From: Microcaldota archaeon
GTDB lineage: Archaea; Micrarchaeota; Micrarchaeia; Norongarragalinales; Norongarragalinaceae
NCBI GenBank assembly: GCA_016214445.1
Contig: JACROM010000116.1
Coordinates: forward strand, 1 to 10,346
Reading direction: 5' to 3'
Length of the DNA: 10,346 nucleotides
In this document: piece by piece, positions 5,399 through 10,346 of the stretch
Layout of the letters: each line of letters begins with the position of its first letter
Numbering within the stretch: position 1 is the stretch's first letter
The notes under the pieces: generated by a model
Told to the model about the DNA's origin: nothing
Seen by the model: only the letters and a program-made list of their open reading frames with translations
Database searches by the model: none
Made by a program: the position numbers and the translations under genes

Positions 5399-7240
5399 AT
5401 GGAAATCAAAGGCACTCATTTTGCTGCTCTCGCGCTCATTGTGCTTATTTTCGCATTCTTTATTATACAAAACATTCAACCGCCTGCCGCATCCGTTCCT
5501 GAAGAAAAAGAGGGATCCAAGAAGCAGGTATACCTGACTAAACCTTCGGTTGTTACAAATTACCCGTCAGTTTCCTTTGAAGGCGCGCAAATATCTTTCC
5601 AAAGCGAAGAAACTGCCGGCGAGAGAACGGAAAAAATAATCTTGAAGAACCCTACCAGCAAGGAAGCCAGCGGCAGCCTGTTGTTGGTCGTTCCGAAGGA
5701 GGTCGCTGAAGACTCGCTCGAACTCACAATCGACGGCGCTGCCGCGACAGTGTTGGAAGAAGACCCGGTGCTATTGATTTCCTACCAGCTCAAGCCAAAC
5801 GAGGAAAAAGAAATCGATATAGGAATCAGACGCTCGCAGGCGAAGCGGCCTCAAGCCGGAATAATGGTCGTTCCGCTGCCCGCGGGTGTCACCGAAGAAC
5901 AGGCGCTCGAGATAAGCAGGCGCATAAGGTCGGAAGGCAAGATTTTCTACGCCACGCAGGAAGAAGCGTTCGAGTATTCGAGGAAAGTCACGGCAAAACT
6001 GGGCGCGGTTTTTGAAGACAAAAAATTAACTTCAGCCGAGCTAGATGAACTTGAAAATATCCGGCGGGAAGCAGGAAGCAAAGGCCAAGTGGTTGAAACC
6101 GGAAAACCTGCCAAACAAGCGAATGAACCCGCGCAGGAGGAATCGAGCGGATATGCTCAAGAGAGCATAACGCTTGCTGAAACGTCAGTAATTAGCGGAA
6201 CCGCATCCCCACTACTACCGGGCGATGTCCTGATAGTGCCGATAGATGCAGCCGCGCCAATAACCAAAGAGGCGCTAAAACCGGATTTCAGGCGGGGCAA
6301 TGGGGAAATCTGGAAGTACGTCAGAGACGCGCACATGGAGTATGACCGCAGCGGCCGGCCGTATGTCCTGTTGGTTGTAGATTTGCGTGGCAAAGTGACG
6401 CTGGTAGAGTCCAAACTGCCATTTGATGAGCTGACGGGGACGATATTCGTGGCTGTTCACGGCAACGAAGTGCTTGATCTTGAAGGAAACCCACAAAAAG
6501 AGGCCGAAATACCTCTTGCCGTGACTGCCGACAACAGCATTGATTACGGTGATTATGGAATACAGTACCTGACCGAAAATATTCCGGAAACTATTGTAGA
6601 AGCAGGAACCGCAGAATTGAAACAGACGCCTGATGACGAGCAAGTTTTCAAGGAGTTGGAGCTGGCGGCGGCGGACGAGCAGCCAGGCGACGTTGGAAGC
6701 AGTGTAGAAACCAACGAAGAGGACAGCAACGGAAATGAAGAAACGACTTCCGGCATCAAGATCTTTAACAACTACTGGTTGCCTAATGAAATCGGAGTGG
6801 GCTCGCAGACGGTAACATTAGCGCCAAGGGACGGCACAACCGTAAAATTGAAAAGCAAAGAAACCGAAATGCTGCCTCCTCTTGACCACGTTTTTTCCTG
6901 TGACGATTACTATGCTGCAACGCAGGAGTTCCAAGATTACGTCGCCGACGTCATAGAAGAGCGGCTTGCCCGGCAATTAGTTGAGCTTCCCAACGGCAGG
7001 ACAAACTATGAGGAAGTGTTTGGCTTCAGCAACATGGATCTTAAACAGGCTTTGAACGTGCAAATACCCGATGACGGTTATTTGGGTGAAAAAACCGAGC
7101 AGTGCATTGCGGAGGGCGCGAGGTTAGACGACAAAACCTTGGTTATGGCAGGAGTGTCCGCAGAGTTGTTTGGTACAGGCGCGGATGCGGGCCTGGCGTT
7201 TGAAACCAGAATATTAGATGAAGGAGTGCATGTAGCTTGA
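5399..7240 (+). CDS. Membrane-anchored surface protein, 613 residues, function unknown
   Basis: One transmembrane helix lies near the N-terminus (about 9-24, AALALIVLIFAFFIIQ), and the remainder is probably outside the cell. Residues 57-145 look like a beta-sandwich (KIILKNPTSKEASGSLLLVV; EEDPVLLISYQLKPNEEKEI) of the kind found in archaeal secreted proteins. Residues 163-226 are helical, 227-255 and 405-452 are Glu/Gln/Asp-rich linkers, and 268-375 form a second strand-rich domain (PLLPGDVLIVPID; RPYVLLVVDLRGKVTLVESK). The C-terminal 120 residues hold the only two cysteines (501, 569) and a segment, MDLKQALNVQIPDDGYLGEK, loosely like a peptidoglycan-binding repeat; I consider that resemblance weak. 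No catalytic motif is seen. The stop TGA (7238-7240) overlaps the TTG start of the next gene, so the two are probably translated together. Confidence 0.75.
   Translation: MEIKGTHFAALALIVLIFAFFIIQNIQPPAASVPEEKEGSKKQVYLTKPSVVTNYPSVSFEGAQISFQSEETAGERTEKIILKNPTSKEASGSLLLVVPKEVAEDSLELTIDGAAATVLEEDPVLLISYQLKPNEEKEIDIGIRRSQAKRPQAGIMVVPLPAGVTEEQALEISRRIRSEGKIFYATQEEAFEYSRKVTAKLGAVFEDKKLTSAELDELENIRREAGSKGQVVETGKPAKQANEPAQEESSGYAQESITLAETSVISGTASPLLPGDVLIVPIDAAAPITKEALKPDFRRGNGEIWKYVRDAHMEYDRSGRPYVLLVVDLRGKVTLVESKLPFDELTGTIFVAVHGNEVLDLEGNPQKEAEIPLAVTADNSIDYGDYGIQYLTENIPETIVEAGTAELKQTPDDEQVFKELELAAADEQPGDVGSSVETNEEDSNGNEETTSGIKIFNNYWLPNEIGVGSQTVTLAPRDGTTVKLKSKETEMLPPLDHVFSCDDYYAATQEFQDYVADVIEERLARQLVELPNGRTNYEEVFGFSNMDLKQALNVQIPDDGYLGEKTEQCIAEGARLDDKTLVMAGVSAELFGTGADAGLAFETRILDEGVHVA
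7221..7226 (+). promoter_or_regulatory. Ribosome binding site deciding the TTG start at 7237
   Basis: AAGGAG lies inside the 3' end of the preceding gene, 10 nt before TTG 7237. The alternative ATG at 7249 would be 22 nt away, which is too far, so the TTG start is preferred. Both starts keep the signal peptide. Confidence 0.5.
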
Positions 7241-9546
7241 GAAAAATCATGATTGCATTGTTCGCGTGCCTGTTGCTTTCTTCCGTAGCGGGCGCCGCTA
7301 CTGTTTCGTTCGAGAAAAGAACGCTTGAAAAGGAGCTGAAATTCCTGAACAGCAAAGTCACTGGATTCAGGGGGGATTTCGCAAGCGCAGTCGGAGCCAG
7401 CCTCTATACGCAGTCGATTTCACCGGACACGTACGCGTACCAACGCAGGCTGGTAAGCATATTCTTCTTCTGCACCCAAAGAGGCGTCCCCGTAAAGGAG
7501 GTTGCCAACTTTGATCGCAACAACGAGGAGGACTGTATCAGTAAATACTGGCAAACTTATTCGAGCCCGATCCTGAAAGGGGAACGAGGACAAATGCACG
7601 ACCAAGTGCGGGAGGAATACAAACACCCCACAAATCCGGCCATAAGGGCTTTGACGAACCTGCAGGTTGACGATGCGAAAGCCTATGAAACGCTTTTGCT
7701 CAAATACGCCTCGGAAAACAGGAATGACGGCGAGGCCGAAGCGATTTACCAGCGCGTGGCCCTTAAGTATCTGCAACCTGCCGCCGCCAGCCTAACATGG
7801 GACGGCTTGTCAGATAATGATAAACTCGCGCTTAAGATCCTTGCCCGCTGCATCAACGGCAGGGGCACCTTGACCCTTAGTGCAATCTTCGCAGGCACGA
7901 GTTCAAGCGACCCTGCAAAAATAAAGAAAGGCGTAACGGCCTGCCTTGGAGACGCTCCGAACACGCAGTATACCCTGTTAAGGGTCGCAGTAAGGCGGCC
8001 GCCTTTCCAATCCATCATACACTCGGCCGCGAATGACAAGAGTGCTAAGGCGGCCATAACAGCCAAGGCAAAAGAGTTGCAGAGTCTGCAAGAGAAAAAG
8101 GAGCGCGCCCTTTCCACTCCAACATCCAGTTTTCATAAACTTGATTCGTTCGGGAAGGCGGTGCTGCTTCAGAAGCTCGCAAGCAACAGGGCCGCTAATA
8201 TAATCAACCGAGAAAAGAGAATAGCCTTCATCAACAATGTGGGCCTGGGTTTGACAAAATGCGGCCTAGGTTTCGCGGGCGGAATGGTTTCTGGCCAGAA
8301 CCTCGCGGTCATGGGTGCGTTGGGAGTCGTAACGTTCGTAAACCCGACCACGGGAGTCGTGCTCGGGATCCTCATGGCAGCCTATACTACATATGCAAGC
8401 TCGGAGGAACTCGCGCAACTAGAGAGCCTCCCCCTTACGGACCGCACTGAAAAAATTTGCTCGGCCGCAGTCAATTTGCTTATGGTCTATGGAGGGGTGA
8501 AAGGCGGTTTGAAAGTGAGAAAAGCAGCTTCTGTGAAGAAAACCGCCGCGATTCTTGCCGAGCTCGAACCTGAAACACAAACCGCTGCGCCCGCAACCTC
8601 GCGTGGAAAGGTTTTGCGAACCAAAACATCAACCACCGCCAAAAAATCCGGTGCAAAAGGCTTCTACGCGGACGTGATGAGTTTCTTCACGAACGAGGGA
8701 AAGATAAACATATTGAACTTGCGAAAAACCTGCGGACAATGCGGGAAAGCTGGGGTTGCCGCGGTTGCCGGCAAACTGGCTGAGTTCGTCAAGGCGTACG
8801 ATTCCCCTAGGAACGCCAACTTCAATGCTAAGGCAGTCAGGCGCCTGAACGAAATGCTTCCCAGGCTGAAAACAGACCTGCGAAAAAAAGTCCTTGCAGT
8901 CCTTGAAGCCTTGGGTGAAGAGGAATTCAAGTTCGAAAAAGACCTCGCAACGCCGAAACATGTCGGCAAGGGGTGCGGCGAAACCGGAAACTGCGGAGCA
9001 TTTACGCTGAGTCACTCGTTGGGGGTCGGAGAACTGGTGCTCGAAGGAATGTCAAAGCTTGACGGCGCCCAACTGCTTAAACTTGGCCAAGAGCTGGGAG
9101 TAAAGGGCTTGAAAACAGCGGCCGATGCGCAAAAGCACAGGGGAGAGATAGCAGCCAAGGCATGGGTTGCGGCGGTAATCCACGACGCAGGCAAGATTCA
9201 GTTCCCGGATTATGTGTTAAAACGTGGCAGCCTTTCGAAAGCGGAACGAGGGATTTTGAACACGCACTCCGCTCTCGGGTATACCACATTAAAAAAATTG
9301 GGTTTCACACATGAAGAGGCTCTGGCAGCATTGAAACACCACAACCCAAAGGGGAGCGTGCTGGGAGAGCTCGTATACGTAGCAGACGCGTACCATGCCA
9401 TGCGGTTCGACAGGCCGTATAGGACAAAAACCCTTGACTTGAACACTATAATGGCGGAGGCCACCAAAAGAGTTTCCGATTCACTGAAGCCGCTTTTCAC
9501 ACAAATGGTAAACGAATGGTATAACGTGTTCAAGCCAACCGACTGA
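7237..9546 (+). CDS. Large membrane protein with a C-terminal HD-GYP-like phosphohydrolase domain
   Basis: The 769-residue protein starts with a signal peptide (IMIALFACLLLSSVAGAATV). Residues about 25-330 are helical and unrecognised. A Gly/Ala-rich hydrophobic region, 335-387, with a further segment at 408-425, could form two or three membrane spans. Cysteine pairs follow at 499/502 (CGQC) and 580/586. Residues 590-745 are an HD domain: H593, then AAVIHDAGKIQFPDYVLKRG with H649-D650, H677 (NTHSALG), H701-H702, and VADAYHAM with D717 followed by DRPYR. The IHDAGKI...PD, HH and VAD...DRPYR strings are those of HD-GYP rather than simple HD proteins. The GYP loop is gone: the HH-to-D distance is 15 residues instead of about 31. 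HD-GYP enzymes cut cyclic di-GMP in bacteria; the substrate here is unknown. Metal ligands are present, so activity is likely. The number of spans decides whether the domain is inside or outside the cell. Confidence 0.8.
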   Translation: MRKIMIALFACLLLSSVAGAATVSFEKRTLEKELKFLNSKVTGFRGDFASAVGASLYTQSISPDTYAYQRRLVSIFFFCTQRGVPVKEVANFDRNNEEDCISKYWQTYSSPILKGERGQMHDQVREEYKHPTNPAIRALTNLQVDDAKAYETLLLKYASENRNDGEAEAIYQRVALKYLQPAAASLTWDGLSDNDKLALKILARCINGRGTLTLSAIFAGTSSSDPAKIKKGVTACLGDAPNTQYTLLRVAVRRPPFQSIIHSAANDKSAKAAITAKAKELQSLQEKKERALSTPTSSFHKLDSFGKAVLLQKLASNRAANIINREKRIAFINNVGLGLTKCGLGFAGGMVSGQNLAVMGALGVVTFVNPTTGVVLGILMAAYTTYASSEELAQLESLPLTDRTEKICSAAVNLLMVYGGVKGGLKVRKAASVKKTAAILAELEPETQTAAPATSRGKVLRTKTSTTAKKSGAKGFYADVMSFFTNEGKINILNLRKTCGQCGKAGVAAVAGKLAEFVKAYDSPRNANFNAKAVRRLNEMLPRLKTDLRKKVLAVLEALGEEEFKFEKDLATPKHVGKGCGETGNCGAFTLSHSLGVGELVLEGMSKLDGAQLLKLGQELGVKGLKTAADAQKHRGEIAAKAWVAAVIHDAGKIQFPDYVLKRGSLSKAERGILNTHSALGYTTLKKLGFTHEEALAALKHHNPKGSVLGELVYVADAYHAMRFDRPYRTKTLDLNTIMAEATKRVSDSLKPLFTQMVNEWYNVFKPTD

Positions 9547-9556
9547 CTGCAAGGTA

Positions 9557-9600
9557 TAGCAAGAGACAGAAGTATTGGAACAAATAGCTGCCTCTTGCTA
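9557..9600. repeat. 44-nt hairpin 1 of an inverted pair
   Basis: TAGCAAGAGACAG (9557-9569) pairs with CTGCCTCTTGCTA (9588-9600) at 12 of 13 positions around an 18-nt loop containing GGAAC (9577-9581). It starts 10 nt after the stop codon of the HD gene. It has no U-tract, so it is not a typical archaeal terminator. Confidence 0.7.
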
Positions 9601-9601
9601 G

Positions 9602-9647
9602 ATAGCAAAAAGCAACAAATAGTTCCGATATTATTGCTTTTTGCTAT
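9602..9647. repeat. 44-nt hairpin 2 of an inverted pair
   Basis: ATAGCAAAAAGCAA (9602-9615) pairs perfectly with TTGCTTTTTGCTAT (9634-9647), giving 14 bp around an 18-nt loop with GTTCC (9622-9626). The reverse complement of its 44-nt core is identical to hairpin 1 at 31 of 44 positions. It ends 5 nt before the stop of the convergent gene at 9653. The T-run in the stem might help termination of plus-strand transcripts. Confidence 0.75.
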
Positions 9648-9652
9648 AGCCC

Positions 9653-10126
9653 CTATTTTGTGCTATTGCCGCGCTTGCGGGCTTTGCCGCCGCCAAAAAT
9701 TTCGAAGGAACTTATTTCAGATGCCACGCCCTCCAAAGTTTTCCCGCTTTTTCGGAGGCTGTCGTCCGTCTCGTTTCTTACGGAGATGACCTTTTCAAGG
9801 CACGAACGTTCGTTGGCATAGGCCATCCTCGCTATGGACGCTGCAAGAGCCGGAATGCCCCTTTGCTCTGCGCGTTTAACAAGCAACGCTTCCGCACTCT
9901 TCAAAACAGGAAGGCGCGCGTCCGCTATTTTGGCGGCAGGTAAAAGAGGTAAAACGAAGCGGTCGAGATGCATCATGGCCGTTTCGTCATCAAGCGGTTT
10001 TTTCGGCGCTTTAAGAAGAACCTGCGACTCGGCTTTGGTCAGCGGCGCGTAACTGCATCTTTTCTCATCCTCTTCAATCTGCGCGTGCGCTTTTGGAAAA
10101 AGATGCTTCAGCACAAAACGGTACAT
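9653..10126 (-). CDS. Unrecognised 157-residue soluble protein
   Basis: The protein runs from an ATG at 10126 to a TAG at 9653-9655. It is mainly helical with no membrane span or signal peptide. It has a basic start (MYRFVLKHLFPKAHAQIEED), a central Ala/Leu-rich part (DRFVLPLLPAAKIADARLPV), a helix pair (ALAASIARMAYANERSCLEK) and a charged, low-complexity end (FGGGKARKRGNSTK). There is one Cys at 24 and one near 114. Codon use is like that of the neighbours, and a good promoter stands in front, so it is probably a real gene. No family is recognised, and nothing here points to a function. The lysine/glycine-rich tail could bind nucleic acid, but this is a guess. Confidence 0.65.
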   Translation of the reverse strand: MYRFVLKHLFPKAHAQIEEDEKRCSYAPLTKAESQVLLKAPKKPLDDETAMMHLDRFVLPLLPAAKIADARLPVLKSAEALLVKRAEQRGIPALAASIARMAYANERSCLEKVISVRNETDDSLRKSGKTLEGVASEISSFEIFGGGKARKRGNSTK

Positions 10127-10147
10127 AGGTAAAACACGACTGGCGGA

Positions 10148-10155
10148 AAATATAA
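10148..10155 (-). promoter_or_regulatory. TATA box for the 157-residue protein gene
   Basis: On the minus strand GGAAACGG (BRE-like, purine-rich) leads into TTATATTT, which ends 21 nt before the ATG at 10126. The spacing predicts a leaderless transcript. This is one of the clearest promoters in the window. Confidence 0.6.
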
Positions 10156-10239
10156 CCGTTTCCTCAAAGCAATTGGAGGCTCAAAACTTGAACCCAATCC
10201 CATTTAATCCCTAACTCTGCAGTTTTATACAATAGGTTT

Positions 10240-10259
10240 TTGATTTTTTAAAAATTCAA
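10240..10259. promoter_or_regulatory. Imperfect 20-bp AT-rich palindrome
   Basis: TTGATTTTTTAAAAATTCAA is symmetric except for one base pair (18 of 20 positions). It lies 20 nt before the TATA box of the gene at 10310 and may be a regulator site, although AT-rich palindromes also arise by chance. Confidence 0.35.
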
Positions 10260-10278
10260 GAGGTAAAACGCCAAAAAG

Positions 10279-10286
10279 TTTATTAA
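10279..10286 (+). promoter_or_regulatory. TATA box for the gene at 10310
   Basis: CCAAAAAG, a BRE-like element, runs into TTTATTAA, which ends 23 nt before the ATG at 10310. The expected transcription start is therefore at or next to that ATG. Confidence 0.6.
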
Positions 10287-10294
10287 TTAGCTAG

Positions 10295-10307
10295 TGTATA
10301 GTATACA
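10295..10307. promoter_or_regulatory. Inverted repeat over the presumed transcription start (putative operator)
   Basis: TGTATA-G-TATACA is a perfect 6-bp inverted repeat with a one-base centre. It lies between the TATA box and the ATG. A protein bound here would block RNA polymerase, as many archaeal repressors do. The regulator is not known and may be the gene itself. Confidence 0.5.
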
Positions 10308-10309
10308 TT

Positions 10310-10346
10310 ATGGAAAAGAAACGTAAACCTTACCCTGAATGGGTAA
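10310..10346 (+). CDS. Start of an unrecognised gene (3' end outside window)
   Basis: The ATG at 10310 has a TATA box and inverted repeat at leaderless spacing, and 12 codons are visible (MEKKRKPYPEWV). The start is strongly basic. That is too little to name a family. The first 17 nt resemble the start of the relic at 350 (15 of 17 identical). A small DNA-binding protein would fit the operator-like site in front, but this is speculation. Confidence 0.45.
   Translation, partial: MEKKRKPYPEWV

Noticed and set aside
7029..7110. Peptidoglycan-binding domain at the end of the 613-residue protein
   Set aside because: Only a short DGYLGEKTE-like string fits. The rest of the repeat does not align, and an archaeal wall would not contain peptidoglycan.

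Overview
The window looks like chromosomal DNA of an archaeon, most likely a DPANN-type lineage (Diapherotrites-like is my guess, at low confidence). The signs are AT-rich TATA-like boxes about 20-28 nt before several start codons, which implies leaderless or near-leaderless transcripts; a lipoprotein with an archaeal-style cysteine cluster; and a surface protein with an archaeal-type beta-rich ectodomain. No rRNA, tRNA, CRISPR array, transposase or phage gene was seen.

Left part (1-3200). The 3' end of an unrecognised protein is followed by about 400 bp of non-coding or decayed DNA. This holds three copies of an 11-bp repeat and a probable 60-codon gene relic. Next comes a divergent pair: a winged-helix/HicB-like fusion (minus) and a Nudix hydrolase (plus), each with its own TATA box. 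The Nudix gene is frameshifted in an 8-T run. It meets tail to tail a DMT/EamA transporter gene (minus) that carries two in-frame stops. A small two-helix membrane protein (minus) follows.

Middle (3200-4440). Seryl-tRNA synthetase (serS) is present but does not read through: the first 89 codons and the last 298 are in different frames, and about 35-40 codons between them are missing. With the relic, the Nudix gene and the transporter this makes four damaged genes in 3.6 kb, while everything after 4.4 kb is intact. Either this segment is really decaying or its consensus sequence is poor. A broken sole serS copy would be hard to accept as biology.

Right part (4490-9550). Three plus-strand genes for envelope proteins lie in a row: a cysteine-rich lipoprotein, a 613-residue single-span surface protein and, overlapping it by 3 nt, a 769-residue membrane protein ending in an HD-GYP-like phosphohydrolase domain that lacks the GYP loop. 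The last two are probably co-translated and may form one envelope signalling or turnover module; this is inference.

End (9550-10346). Between convergent genes lie two 44-nt hairpins in inverted orientation, with compensatory base changes in their stems and complementary loops. They are followed by an unrecognised 157-residue minus-strand gene, and then a divergent regulatory region with an inverted repeat over the presumed start site of a gene that runs off the right edge. The most unusual items are the hairpin pair, the membrane HD-GYP-like protein and the winged-helix/HicB-like fusion.
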